Notes under the pieces: model-generated
The model's input: only the letters and a program-made list of their open reading frames with translations
The model's database searches: none
What the model was told of the DNA's origin: nothing
Translations under genes and position numbers: made by a program
Assembly: GCA_963814645.1 (NCBI GenBank)
Contig: CAWFDX010000009.1
Span: 248,001 to 312,000, forward strand
Source: RYN-230 sp963814645
GTDB lineage: Bacteria > Actinomycetota > Actinomycetes > Streptosporangiales > Streptosporangiaceae
Direction: 5' to 3'
Length of the DNA: 64,000 nt
Part shown: piece after piece, positions 1 through 8,891 of the stretch
Position numbering within the stretch: position 1 is the stretch's first letter
Layout: the number at the start of each line of letters is the position of its first letter

Positions 1-1829
1 GCCCCGGTCTCCTCCTGGATCGAGTTGATCATCTTGCCCTTGGGCCCGATCACCTCGCCGATCTTGTCCACCGGCACCTTGATGGTGATGATCCGCGGCG
101 CCTGCGGGCTCATCTCGCCCGGGGCGTCGATGGCCTCGCGCATGACTTCCAGGATGGTCAGCCGGGCCCCGCGGGCCTGCTTCAGCGCCGCGCCCAGCAC
201 TGCGGCCGGAATCCCGTCCAGCTTGGTGTCCAGCTGCAGCGCGGTGATGATGTCCTTGGTGCCGGCCACCTTGAAGTCCATGTCGCCGAACGCGTCCTCG
301 GCGCCCAGGATGTCGGTCAGCGTGACGTACTGGCCGCCCTCGCGGATCAGGCCCATGGCGATGCCGGACACCATGTCCTTGAGCGGGACGCCCGCGTCCA
401 GCAGCGACATGGTGGACGCGCACACCGAGCCCATCGAGGTGGAGCCGTTGGACCCGACCGCCTCGGACACCTGGCGGATCGCGTACGGGAACTCCTCCCG
501 GCTGGGCAGCACCGGCAGCAGCGCACGCTCGGCCAGCGCGCCGTGGCCGATCTCGCGGCGCTTGGGTGAGCCGACCCGGCCGGTCTCCCCGGTGGAGTAC
601 GGCGGCATGTTGTAGTTGTGCATGTAGCGCTTGGTCCGCTCCGGGTTGAGCGTGTCCAGCATCTGCTCCATGCGCAGCATGTTCAGCGTGGTGACGCCCA
701 GGATCTGGGTCTCGCCCCGCTCGAACAGCGCGGACCCGTGCACCCGGGGCAGCACGTGCGCCTCGGCGGACAGCCGCCGGATGTCGCTCAGGCCGCGGCC
801 GTCGATGCGCACCCCGTCCCGGATGATCCGCTCCCGGACCAGCTTCTTGGTCAGCGCGCGGAACGCGGCGCTGATCTCCTTCTCCCGGCCCTCGAACTGG
901 CTGGCCAGCTTCTCCTGGGCGAGCGCCTTGACCCGGTCGGTCTCGGTCTCCCGCTCCTGCTTGCCGGCGATGGTCAGCACCCGGGCCAGCTCGCCGGAGA
1001 CCTCCTCGGCCACCGCGTCGTAGAGGTCCTGCTGGTAGTCCCCGAACACGGGGAACTCGGCGGTCGGCTTGGCGGCCTGGTCGGCGACCTGCTGCTGCGC
1101 CGCGCACAGCGCCTTGAGGAACGGCTTGGCCGCCTCCAGGCCCTCCGGCACGGTGTCCTCGGTGGGCGCCACCGCGCCGTTGCCCGAGTCGGCCAGCAGG
1201 CCGAGCGTGCCGGTGGTGGACTCGGCCTCGACCATCATGATGGCCACGTCGCCGTCCGGCAGCATCCGGCCCGCGACCACCATGTCAAAGGTGGCCTCGT
1301 TCAGCTGCTCGTGGGTGGGGAACGCGACCCACTGGCCCTTGATCAGGGCGACCCGCACGCCCGCGATCGGACCCGAGAACGGCAGCCCGGCGAGCATCGT
1401 GGACAGGGACGCGGCGTTGATGGCGACCACGTCGTACAGGTGCTCAGGATTGAGCGCGAGGATCGTCTCGACAACCTGAACTTCGTTGCGCAGACCCTTG
1501 ACGAACGAAGGGCGGAGCGGCCGGTCGATCAGCCGGCAGGTGAGGATCGCGTCCTCGGACGGGCGGCCCTCGCGGCGGAAGAACGAGCCGGGAATCCGGC
1601 CCACCGCATACATCCGCTCTTCGCAGTCCACGGTGAGCGGGAAGAAGTCCAGCCCCTCCTTGGGGTGCTTGCCAGCCGTGGTAGCGGACAGCACCACGGT
1701 CTCTTCGTCCAGGTACGCGACGGCCGAACCGGCGGCTAGCCTGGCCAGCCTGCCGGTCTCGAACCTGATCGTATGGGTGCCGAAGGCTCCGTTGTCGATT
1801 ACGGCTTCGGCGGTATACACACCCTCCAC
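1..1829 (-). CDS. pnp: Polyribonucleotide nucleotidyltransferase (PNPase), 3' end outside window
   Basis: Phosphorolytic 3'-5' exoribonuclease that also adds 3' tails in actinobacteria; it acts on mRNA in the cytoplasm. The visible 609 residues hold the first RNase PH-like core, the all-helical linker, the second RNase PH core (RRLSAEAHVLPRVHGSALF, then TQILGVTTLNMLRMEQMLD) and the beginning of the KH domain (VDKIGEVIGPKGKMI), where the window ends; the rest of KH and the S1 domain lie outside. The start is GTG at 1829, preceded by a strong AAGGAGG about 8 nt away. It lies 212 bp downstream of rpsO, the classic rpsO-pnp arrangement, with a hairpin between that could be an RNase III processing site. 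Confidence 0.97.
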   Translation of the reverse strand, partial: MEGVYTAEAVIDNGAFGTHTIRFETGRLARLAAGSAVAYLDEETVVLSATTAGKHPKEGLDFFPLTVDCEERMYAVGRIPGSFFRREGRPSEDAILTCRLIDRPLRPSFVKGLRNEVQVVETILALNPEHLYDVVAINAASLSTMLAGLPFSGPIAGVRVALIKGQWVAFPTHEQLNEATFDMVVAGRMLPDGDVAIMMVEAESTTGTLGLLADSGNGAVAPTEDTVPEGLEAAKPFLKALCAAQQQVADQAAKPTAEFPVFGDYQQDLYDAVAEEVSGELARVLTIAGKQERETETDRVKALAQEKLASQFEGREKEISAAFRALTKKLVRERIIRDGVRIDGRGLSDIRRLSAEAHVLPRVHGSALFERGETQILGVTTLNMLRMEQMLDTLNPERTKRYMHNYNMPPYSTGETGRVGSPKRREIGHGALAERALLPVLPSREEFPYAIRQVSEAVGSNGSTSMGSVCASTMSLLDAGVPLKDMVSGIAMGLIREGGQYVTLTDILGAEDAFGDMDFKVAGTKDIITALQLDTKLDGIPAAVLGAALKQARGARLTILEVMREAIDAPGEMSPQAPRIITIKVPVDKIGEVIGPKGKMINSIQEETG

Positions 1830-1897
1830 GGGTGAGACCTCCTTGACTGAGGTCCCGCGTTACCCCCGCCGGTGGCGTGTGGCTGATCCCAGCCTGC

Positions 1898-1918
1898 CCG
1901 GGCCGGCGCCCGGCCCGG
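1898..1918 (-). promoter_or_regulatory. Hairpin in the rpsO-pnp intergenic region
   Basis: An 8-bp perfect stem (1898-1905 with 1911-1918) and a 5-nt loop lie between rpsO and pnp, next to a 10-bp palindrome TTCGATCGAA at 1921-1930. In E. coli and Streptomyces the rpsO-pnp intergenic transcript folds into an RNase III-cleaved hairpin that governs pnp expression. The stem is visible in the sequence; the processing role is inferred from position only. Confidence 0.45.
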
Positions 1919-2041
1919 TCTTCGATCGAAGCTCTCGGCCCGCCATGCGCTGGCGACCCGGGAACCACTACCGAGGACCGGTCCTTTGCGCCGTGCGCTC
2001 CGGAATGGGGCCGCGGGATGTAGTTCTTGAGTTTTCCGGGC

Positions 2042-2311
2042 CTACCTGCGCAGGCCCAGCTTGCTGATGAGCGCACGGTAGCGCTCGATGTCGGTGCGGG
2101 CCAGATACTGCAGCAGGCGCCGGCGGCGCCCGACCAGCAGCAGCAGGCCGCGGCGGCTATGGTGGTCGTGCTTGTGCACCTTGAGGTGCTCGGTGAGATC
2201 GTTGATCCGCCGCGTCAGCAGTGCGACCTGGACTTCCGGCGAGCCGGTGTCACCCTCATTGGTCGCGTTGGACGCGATGATCTCCTTCTTGACGGCTGTG
2301 TCCAGCGGCAC
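2042..2311 (-). CDS. rpsO: 30S ribosomal protein S15
   Basis: Primary 16S rRNA-binding protein of the small subunit platform. The 89-residue product has the full family length and the diagnostic segments TGSPEVQVALLTRRINDLTEHL, split here as TGSPEVQVAL and RINDLTEHLK, then HKHDHHSRRGLLLLVGRRRR and a C-terminal YRALISKLGLRR. The start is GTG at 2311 with AGGGA about 7 nt upstream. pnp follows on the same strand. A terminator-like stem sits just upstream at 2346-2365, so rpsO-pnp probably forms its own unit. Confidence 0.97.
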   Translation of the reverse strand: MPLDTAVKKEIIASNATNEGDTGSPEVQVALLTRRINDLTEHLKVHKHDHHSRRGLLLLVGRRRRLLQYLARTDIERYRALISKLGLRR

Positions 2312-2345
2312 GTGGCATCCCTATCTACGTGACATGTCGTGAAAC

Positions 2346-2365
2346 GGGGGCTCAGAAGGGCCCCC
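2346..2365 (-). terminator. GC hairpin followed by GTTT upstream of rpsO
   Basis: On the minus strand a GGGGGC/GCCCCC stem with an 8-nt loop is followed by GTTTC. It sits between the end of the GH59 gene (2474) and the rpsO start (2311), where it could end ribF/GH59 transcripts or act as an rpsO leader structure. The stem is clear; which role it plays is not. Confidence 0.55.
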
Positions 2366-2473
2366 ACGGCCAGCCGCTTGAGGGTGCAGCTAACCCCGGC
2401 CGGAACTCGCCGACCGTCATCAAAGGTACCACGTAGCCCGGTGCACCCGGGCCGCACCGAGCGGCCGGCCGGA

Positions 2474-4665
2474 TCAGCGGGTAATCGACAGGTCACGGTA
2501 TTCGGCCCGCGGCCAGCCGCCGCTGCCCGCGCCCGCCTCGATCCCGGCCAGCCCGGCCGTCCAGGCCGGGTCGGACACCGCCGCGACGGTGCGGCCGTCC
2601 ACCGCGGCGGTGAGGTCCGGCCCGGACATGGCCAGCGACAGCCGGTGCCAGCGGCCGGTGCCCAGCGGCTGGGGCAGCCGCCGGCGGCCAGCGTCACGGT
2701 CCGCCCCGGGTCCACGTCGTTGCGGATCAGCGCCCAGGCCCCGGAGGTGGCCACGTCGAACAGGTAGCCGTCGAAATGGCCGATGTCCGATTGCCCGCCG
2801 CGCTGGCGCAGACGGCCGATCAGCCCGGCCGACGTGCCCGGCTGGGTGAGCAGCATGCGCACGCTCACTGAGTAGTTGGCCAGGCCTGCCCCGCCGACCG
2901 TCGCATACGGGTAACGCCAGCCCCGGGCACTGGCGTTCTTCCAGAAGATGGGGGTCGGCACGGTGGTCTGCCTGGTGCAGGTCAGGTCGCCGCAGCGGGC
3001 CAGCTGGAACGAGCCATCCTGGGCGGCCAGGTACGGCGGCTCGTCGTCGGCGCCGGCCGCGGGCCCGGCGCTGCCCAGGCTGCTCCGGTAGGGCAGCGGG
3101 AAGCCGCCCGCCCGCGGCCCGGCGGCGTGGCCCTTGCCCTGGCCGGAGGTGGTGGTCAGCGAGTAGACCCAGCCCGGCTGGACGGTGAAGGTAAACGTCC
3201 CGGTGCTAGCCCGGGGGGACGACCCCCCGCTCTGCTTCCCCGGGGGACTACCCCAGGAACCCCCGGCCCCCGGCCGGCGCTGCGCGCCGAGGTAGGAAGA
3301 CGGCTCGATCGACGGCTGCCGGGCGAACCAGGCCGCCGGGCGGCTGCCGTCCGGGCTGAAGTCGCTGGCCCACACGTGCACGGTCCGGCCGGCCAGCCGC
3401 CGGCCGCCGGTGAGCCGGACCGACATCTGCTGCGGCGCGCTGGCCGTGGTCGCCTCGATGATCATGCTCCAGTCGGTGCCGCCATGCCGGACCACGGTCA
3501 CGTACGAGCCGTCCGCGCGGTCGCCCTGCAGGAACCCGCTGGCCGAGTCCAGGTACCGCCAGCCGCCCGGGTTGCCCGGCCAGGGCGGCCAGGCGACCTG
3601 GGTGAGCTGTGCGATGGCCCAGGTCATCGCGTTCACCCGGTAGTGCCCGGACCAGGGCTGGTCCGCGGTGACCAGGCCGCGGTTCTCGTAGGGCAGCCCG
3701 GGCGGCATGGCGTCGAGGACCGGCCATTCCAGGAACCCGGTGAGCCGGGCGTCCAGGTAGCCGCGAACCACGGCGCGGTCCATGGCCGGCGCGCACGGCT
3801 GGACGCAGCCCGGCTGCGCCCCGGCATCCATCGCGCCCAGCTCGCTGGCCCACAGCGGCTGCCCGGAGGCGATGGCGGCGGCTGGCGCGTAGCAGCGGGT
3901 GGCCGGCCCGGCCACCCCGGTCGGGTAGCCGCAGACGTCGTGCGTGCCCAGGATGGCGATGTCCGGGTCTGGTGGGTTGGACACGTACTCCCAGGTGGGG
4001 TTGCTGTCCGCGGCGACCAGCTGGATGGACCGGTAGCCCGCCGCGTCCAGCGCGAGCCGGAGCCGGTGGAACCAGGCACGGTGCGTGCCGTCGTCCGACT
4101 CGTTCCAGCCGCCCAGGTAGCTGATGGTCAGCCCGTGCCGGGCCGCGCAGCCCAGCCAGGTGAGCAAGTAGCCGATGTCCGCGCGGGTGAACACGCCGCC
4201 GGCACCCTGGCCGACCCAGCCAGGCGCGGTCCACTGCAGCCCGTACAGCCGGATGCCGGGGTCGCGCGCCACCGCCTGCCGCGCGATCGAGAACTCGTAG
4301 CCCGCGTCGCAGTTGACCTGGCCGCGGACCGGCTCGACGCTCGGCTCGGCACCGTCGCTGGAGTTGGCGCCGCCGCCGATCTCCAGCTTGAGCAGCTGCA
4401 GCGCGGCGCCGTAACCCGGCTTGAACAGGTAGTCCAGGATCTGGCCGCGCTCCGGCTCCGGGTAGTCCATCAGGTACCGGGCGTTCCCGCCGCCGCCCAG
4501 CACCGCGCCCACCCCCTGGTAGAGCCGGTCCCCGCCGGCCCCATTGACGGTGACCGCGGTCACCGGCAGCGCCCCGGTACCGGACGGCTGCACCAGCGCG
4601 GCCGCGGGGCTGGCTGAGGCGGCTAAGGCGGCGGCCAGCGCCACGGCGGCAAGAACACTCTTCAT
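2474..4665 (-). pseudogene. Secreted GH59 galactocerebrosidase-like glycosidase, frameshifted
   Basis: Resembles glycoside hydrolase family 59 (galactosylceramidase). A signal peptide (MKSVLAAVALAAALAASA) is followed by the TIM-barrel signature LKLEIGGGANSSDGAEPS, the putative acid/base region YLGGWNES and the nucleophile region LWASELG, then a C-terminal lectin-like domain with CGDLTC, YPYATVGGAGL and a laminin-G-like fold. The start is ATG at 4665, 28 bp after ribF. The long frame stays open past 2690 but then encodes nonsense. One frame over, sequence resumes as RLPQPLGTGRWHRLSLAMSG and ends naturally at 2474 (EYRDLSITR). One base therefore appears to be missing near 2680-2700, within alternating GCC/GGC triplets. 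If that is a read error, the protein is about 730 residues and intact. Its place inside the ribF-rpsO interval is unusual. Confidence 0.75.
3212..3229. repeat. GC-rich palindromic element, copy 1 (inside GH59)
   Basis: An 18-bp element, six G then ACGA then six C flanked by C/G, occurs here and, in opposite orientation, at 7809-7826 inside truB. In both cases it is translated in-frame in a low-complexity, non-conserved stretch. A second imperfect G/C-rich inverted segment lies next to it (3238-3262). Confidence 0.6.
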
Positions 4666-4693
4666 AACGCCAGTGCCCGCTGGCTGACCCGCG

Positions 4694-5644
4694 CTACGGT
4701 TCGCCGACCAGGGCACGGGCCGCGTCCACGTCCTGGTACATCTGCTCGATCAGCTCCGCGGCCGAGCCGAAGCGGACCATGCCGCGCAGCCGCTCCGCGA
4801 AGTCCACCGCGACGTGCACGCCGTACAGATCGAGGTCGTCCCGGTCCAGCGCGTAGGCCTCCACGGTGCGGTCCCGGCCCTCGAACGTCGGGTTGGTGCC
4901 GACCGAGATGGCGGCGGGCCAGCGCGCCGTCTCCAGGCCGTCGGCGTCCAGGCTGGCCAGCCAGCCCGCGTACACCCCGTCGCCGGGGACCGCCGGGTAG
5001 GGCGTGGTCTCCAGGTTGGCGGTGGGGAAGCCGAGCGCCCGGCCGCGCTGGTGACCGCGCACCACGACGCCCTCGACCCGGTGCGGGCGGCCCAGGTCGC
5101 GAGCGGCACCGGCCACGTCACCGGCGTTCAGCTCGGCCCTGATCTCGCTGGAGGAGATGGTCGCACCGTGCTCGGTGAGCAGCGGCACGCCCTCCGCGCC
5201 GAAGTCGTACTTCTCCCCCAGCTCGGCGAGCAGCGGCACGTCGCCCCTGGCCCGGTGGCCGAACCGGAAGTTGTCCCCGACCACGACCCAGCGCGCGTGC
5301 AGCCGTTCGGCCAGCACCATCCGGACGAACTCGTCCGGGCCGAGCCGGGAGAAGGCCAGCGTGAACGGCAGCACACAGGCCGCCGCGCAGCCCTGCTCGG
5401 CCAGCAGCTGGACCCGGCGGCGGACGGTAACCAGCAGCGGCGGGTGTGAGCCCGGCCGGATCACCTCATCCGGGTGCGGGTCGAACGTGACCACCACCAC
5501 TGGGAGCTGCCGGGCCGACGCGACCGCGCGGGCCCGGGCGATGATGCGCTGGTGGCCGCGGTGCACCCCGTCGAACACGCCGACGGTGACCACGGAAGGC
5601 CCCCAGTCCCCTGGCACCTCGTCCAGGCCTTGCCAGCGCTGCAC
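4694..5644 (-). CDS. ribF: Bifunctional riboflavin kinase / FMN adenylyltransferase
   Basis: Makes FMN and then FAD from riboflavin in the cytoplasm. The 316-residue length is normal. The N-terminal nucleotidyltransferase half shows VTVGVFDGVHRGHQ (the HxGH-type motif), PHPDEVIRPGSHP and ISSSEIR. The C-terminal flavokinase half shows GRALGFPTANLE and GVYAGWLASLD, then a YGVHVAVDFAERLRGM segment. The start is GTG at 5644 with AAGGAGGAG 7 nt upstream. It is the usual neighbour of truB in actinobacteria, but here a DAHP synthase gene separates the two. Confidence 0.96.
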   Translation of the reverse strand: MQRWQGLDEVPGDWGPSVVTVGVFDGVHRGHQRIIARARAVASARQLPVVVVTFDPHPDEVIRPGSHPPLLVTVRRRVQLLAEQGCAAACVLPFTLAFSRLGPDEFVRMVLAERLHARWVVVGDNFRFGHRARGDVPLLAELGEKYDFGAEGVPLLTEHGATISSSEIRAELNAGDVAGAARDLGRPHRVEGVVVRGHQRGRALGFPTANLETTPYPAVPGDGVYAGWLASLDADGLETARWPAAISVGTNPTFEGRDRTVEAYALDRDDLDLYGVHVAVDFAERLRGMVRFGSAAELIEQMYQDVDAARALVGEP

Positions 5645-5726
5645 AGTGCTGCTCCTCCTTGGTTTCGCCCCGTCGCGCTCGTACCCCGCACAGTCAAGAC
5701 TGCCACGGCTGGCCGGCCACCCGGGA

Positions 5727-6827
5727 TCACGGGGCGGATGCGGTGGCCTGGCCGATGACGGCGGGGGTGCTGGTGACGCGGCGGCGCAGGCGGACCGCGT
5801 CGGCCAGCCCGCCCAGCACCTCCGCGGTGGTGTCGAAGTCCAGGCACCCGTCGGTGACGCTCTGCCCGTAGGCCAGCCCGGCCGGATCGCCCGGCTCCTG
5901 CCGACCGGCGCGCAGGAAACTCTCCAGCATGACCCCGATGAGGCCGGTCTCGCCGCCGCCGACCTGGTGGGCCAGGTCGGCGGCCACGTCGGGCTGGCGG
6001 CGGTAGTCCTTGCCGCTGTTGCCGTGGCTGGCGTCCACCATGACCCGCCGGGCCAGCCCGGCGCCGGTGATCCGCTCCAGCGCCGCGCCGACGTCCCTGG
6101 CCTGGTAGTTCGGCCCGGTCCGGCCGCCGCGCAGGATGACGTGGCAGTCCTGGTTGCCGGTCGTGGTGACCACCGCGGCCGCGCCGGCCCGGGTCACGCC
6201 GAAGAAGGTGTGCCCGATGGCGGCGGCCCGGCAGGCATCGACCGCGACGCCGACGTCACCGTCGGTGCCGTTCTTGAAGCCGACCGGCATGGACAGGCCG
6301 GACGCCAGCTGCCGGTGCACCTGGCTTTCCGTGGTGCGTGCCCCGATCGCGCCCCAGGTCACGGCGTCCGCGATGTACTGCGGGGTGATCGGGTCCAGCC
6401 ACTCGCAGCCCACCGGCAGCCCGAGGCCGGTCACGTCGAGCAGGAACCGGCGGGCCAGCCGCAGGCCGCGGTGCACGTCGTGGCTGCCGTCCATGCCCGG
6501 GTCGTTGATCAGGCCTTTCCAGCCGGTCACCGTGCGCGGCTTCTCGAAGTACACCCGCATCACGATGAGCAGGTCGCCGGCCAGCGTGTGACGCAGCGCG
6601 GCCAGGCGGCGGGCGTACTCGAGCCCGGCCGCCGGGTCGTGCACCGAGCAGGGACCGGCCACCACCAGCAGCCGGTCGTCCGCGCCGTCCAGCACCGCGC
6701 GCACCTCGGCCCGGGACTGCTCGACCAGCCCCTCGGCCGCGCTGTCCAGCGGGAGTTCGTCCAGCAACGCGGCCGGTGACAGCAGCGGCTCGTAGCCGGC
6801 TACCCGGGTATCGCTGGTGTGCGGCAT
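5727..6827 (-). CDS. Class I 3-deoxy-7-phosphoheptulonate (DAHP) synthase
   Basis: Condenses phosphoenolpyruvate and erythrose 4-phosphate in the first step of the shikimate pathway. The 366-residue protein has the AroF/AroG/AroH-type signatures: VAGPCSVHD, VYFEKPRTVTGWKGLINDP, LGLPVGCEWLDPITPQY, MPVGFKNGTDGD and MVDASHGNSGKDYRRQ. The start is ATG at 6827 with GGAGGAGGG about 5 nt upstream; a GTG one codon earlier is possible. Many actinobacteria use a class II enzyme for bulk aromatic synthesis, so a class I copy between truB and ribF may be a second isozyme. Which aromatic amino acid regulates it cannot be told from sequence alone. Confidence 0.93.
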   Translation of the reverse strand: MPHTSDTRVAGYEPLLSPAALLDELPLDSAAEGLVEQSRAEVRAVLDGADDRLLVVAGPCSVHDPAAGLEYARRLAALRHTLAGDLLIVMRVYFEKPRTVTGWKGLINDPGMDGSHDVHRGLRLARRFLLDVTGLGLPVGCEWLDPITPQYIADAVTWGAIGARTTESQVHRQLASGLSMPVGFKNGTDGDVGVAVDACRAAAIGHTFFGVTRAGAAAVVTTTGNQDCHVILRGGRTGPNYQARDVGAALERITGAGLARRVMVDASHGNSGKDYRRQPDVAADLAHQVGGGETGLIGVMLESFLRAGRQEPGDPAGLAYGQSVTDGCLDFDTTAEVLGGLADAVRLRRRVTSTPAVIGQATASAP

Positions 6828-6895
6828 CACGCCCTCCTCCGGATGTCGCCCCCATTCTGCCGGACCGGCACGGGTGCCCCGGGCGGCGGGCGGAT

Positions 6896-7837
6896 TCAGG
6901 GCACGAACACGGCGAGCGGGCGGGCCTGCCCGTCCTGCTCCTGGATCAGCGCGATCAGCGCGCCGTCCGGGCCGAACGCCGCGACCGGGCCGGTGTGTTC
7001 GCCCAGCCCGGCCAGCCGCCCGCCGTGGGCCAGCGAGCGCGCCTCGGTATCGGTCAGCCGCCGGGCCGGGAACGCCGCCGCGGCCGCCGCGGCCAGCGGC
7101 AGCACCGGGAGTTCCGGCTGCGCCTGGGCCAGCTCGTCCAGGGTGTGCGCGGCGGCCAGGTCGTACGGGCCGACCCGGATCCGGCGCAGCATGGTGAGGT
7201 AACCACCGACCCCGAGCGCCTGGCCCATGTCCCGGGCCAGTGCCCGGATGTAGGTGCCGCTGGAGCAGCGCACCGCCACGTCGGCGTCCAGTTCGTCCCC
7301 GGCCGGCCGGACGGCCTGCACGGTGAACGACCACACGGTGACCGGGCGCGGCGGCAGTTCCGGCGGCGCGCCCTCCCGGGCCAGCTGGTAGGACCGCTTG
7401 CCGCCCACCTTGATCGCGCTGACGGCCGGCGGCACCTGCATGATCGGCCCGGTCAGCGCGGCCGCGGCGGCGCGCACCGCGTCGATGGTCAGGCCGGCCG
7501 CCGCGGCACCGGGCACGATCGTGCCCTCGGCGTCGCCGGTGTCGCTGCTGGCGCCCAGCCGCACCGTGGCCAGGTAGTCCTTATCGCTGAGGGTGAGGTG
7601 GCCGAGCAGCCGGGTGGCCTTCTCCAGGCCGACGACCAGCACTCCGGTGGCCATCGGGTCCAGCGTGCCGGCGTGCCCGACCCGCCGGGTGCCGGCCAGG
7701 CGGCGCACCCGCGCCACCACGTCGTGCGAGGTCAGCCCGGCCGGCTTGTCGATCACGAGCAGGCCGCTCGGTGCCTTCCCCCGGCGCGTAGCGCCGTTCG
7801 GGGGGTTGCGGGGGGTCGTCCCCCCGTGCTCAGACAC
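6896..7837 (-). CDS. truB: tRNA pseudouridine(55) synthase
   Basis: Converts U55 to pseudouridine in the T-loop of tRNAs. Conserved features are SGLLVIDKPAGLTSHDVV, then RRVGHAGTLDPMATGVL with catalytic Asp near residue 60, SSGTYIRALARDMG and a C-terminal PUA-like tail. The start is GTG at 7837, which overlaps the last 8 bases of nrnA, so translation is coupled. The first ~22 residues (SEHGGTTPRNPPNGATRRGK) are encoded by a GC palindromic element also found inside the GH59 gene, and look like an added N-terminal extension. Confidence 0.96.
   Translation of the reverse strand: MSEHGGTTPRNPPNGATRRGKAPSGLLVIDKPAGLTSHDVVARVRRLAGTRRVGHAGTLDPMATGVLVVGLEKATRLLGHLTLSDKDYLATVRLGASSDTGDAEGTIVPGAAAAGLTIDAVRAAAAALTGPIMQVPPAVSAIKVGGKRSYQLAREGAPPELPPRPVTVWSFTVQAVRPAGDELDADVAVRCSSGTYIRALARDMGQALGVGGYLTMLRRIRVGPYDLAAAHTLDELAQAQPELPVLPLAAAAAAAFPARRLTDTEARSLAHGGRLAGLGEHTGPVAAFGPDGALIALIQEQDGQARPLAVFVP
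7809..7826. repeat. GC-rich palindromic element, copy 2 (truB N-terminus)
   Basis: Inverted copy of the 18-bp element at 3212-3229. It spans codons about 4-9 of truB, ahead of the conserved SGLLVIDKP core, and adds non-conserved residues to the N-terminus. Confidence 0.6.
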
Positions 7838-8834
7838 TGTCCTCAGCCAGCAGCGGGCGGAGGTCGGCCAGGGCCTCGGCTGGGCCGCCGCGGGCGGTGA
7901 AGCCGGCGGCGGAGCGGTGGCCGCCGCCGCCTAGAGCGGCGCAGGCCCGGCCGACGTCCACCGCGCCCCTGGACCGGGCGGACACCTGCCACAGGCCGTC
8001 GTCGGACTGCTTGAGCACGACCGCGACGTCCGCCTCGTCGGTGCGCCGGACCACATCGATGACCGGCTCGACGGCGTCCAGGCTCAGCCCGTGCCTGGCC
8101 CGGTCGGCGCAGCTGATCGTGGTCCACGCCAGGCCGTAGCCACCGGCCGCTTCCGGTTCCAGCGTGGCCCGGCCCAGCACGTCGGAGAGCAGGCCCAGGT
8201 AGCTGAACGGGGCCCGGTCCCACAGCTGCCGGGCCACCGCGGCGGGCTCGATCCCGGTGCGCAGCAGCCGCGCCGCCACCTCGTGCACGGCCGGGGTGGT
8301 GGCGGAGAACTTGAACGACCCGGTGTCGGTGACCAGCCCGGCGTACAGGCCAAGCGCGATATCCCTGGTCAGCTCGATGCCCATGGTGTCGATCAGGTCG
8401 AGGACCAGGATGGCGGTAGCCGCGGCCGCCGGGTCAACCAGGTGAATCGTGCCAAACCTGGTGTTGGACGCGTGATGGTCGATGACCACCAGCTCACCGG
8501 CCCGCTCGGCCGGCCCGGCCAGCACGCCGAGCCGGTCGATGCTGCCCGCGTCGAAGGTGATCATCAGCTCCGGCCGGTCCGGGTAGTCCCGCGGCGGGCT
8601 GAGCAGGCCGAGGCCGGGCAGGAAGCGGAGGATCTCGGGAACCTCGAACGGCTGGTCCCCGAACGACGCGGTGATCCGCTGCGGCCGCCGCCCGGGCGCC
8701 CGCAGCGCGTAGGCCAGCGCCAGCATGGAGCCGAGCGCGTCCGCGTCCGGCCGGACATGACAGGCCAGGCAGACCTGGTCCGCCCCGGCCAGCAGGGACG
8801 CAACCTTAGCCTGCGCCGCGGCGAGGTCACTCAC
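7830..8834 (-). CDS. nrnA: DHH-family nanoRNase / pAp phosphatase
   Basis: Mn-dependent DHH/DHHA1 phosphoesterase that degrades 2-5 nt RNAs and dephosphorylates 3'-phosphoadenosine 5'-phosphate. Motifs: HVRPDADALGS (residues 26-36), a TFDAG Asp, VVIDHHASN (DHH at 119-121), then GLVTDTGSF, and the C-terminal DHHA1 motif GGGGHRSAAGF. The 334-residue length is typical. The start is GTG at 8834. It sits in the usual rbfA-nrnA-truB order. Confidence 0.93.
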   Translation of the reverse strand: MSDLAAAQAKVASLLAGADQVCLACHVRPDADALGSMLALAYALRAPGRRPQRITASFGDQPFEVPEILRFLPGLGLLSPPRDYPDRPELMITFDAGSIDRLGVLAGPAERAGELVVIDHHASNTRFGTIHLVDPAAAATAILVLDLIDTMGIELTRDIALGLYAGLVTDTGSFKFSATTPAVHEVAARLLRTGIEPAAVARQLWDRAPFSYLGLLSDVLGRATLEPEAAGGYGLAWTTISCADRARHGLSLDAVEPVIDVVRRTDEADVAVVLKQSDDGLWQVSARSRGAVDVGRACAALGGGGHRSAAGFTARGGPAEALADLRPLLAEDSV

Positions 8835-8891
8835 GTCGCCGAGTATCCCGCGCCGTGATCACGGCCGGCCCGGGTTCCGCCGAGAGGATCG

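Noticed and set aside
618..1739. 373-residue plus-strand open frame opposite pnp
   Set aside because: Shadow of the PNPase coding sequence; no start signal or similarity.
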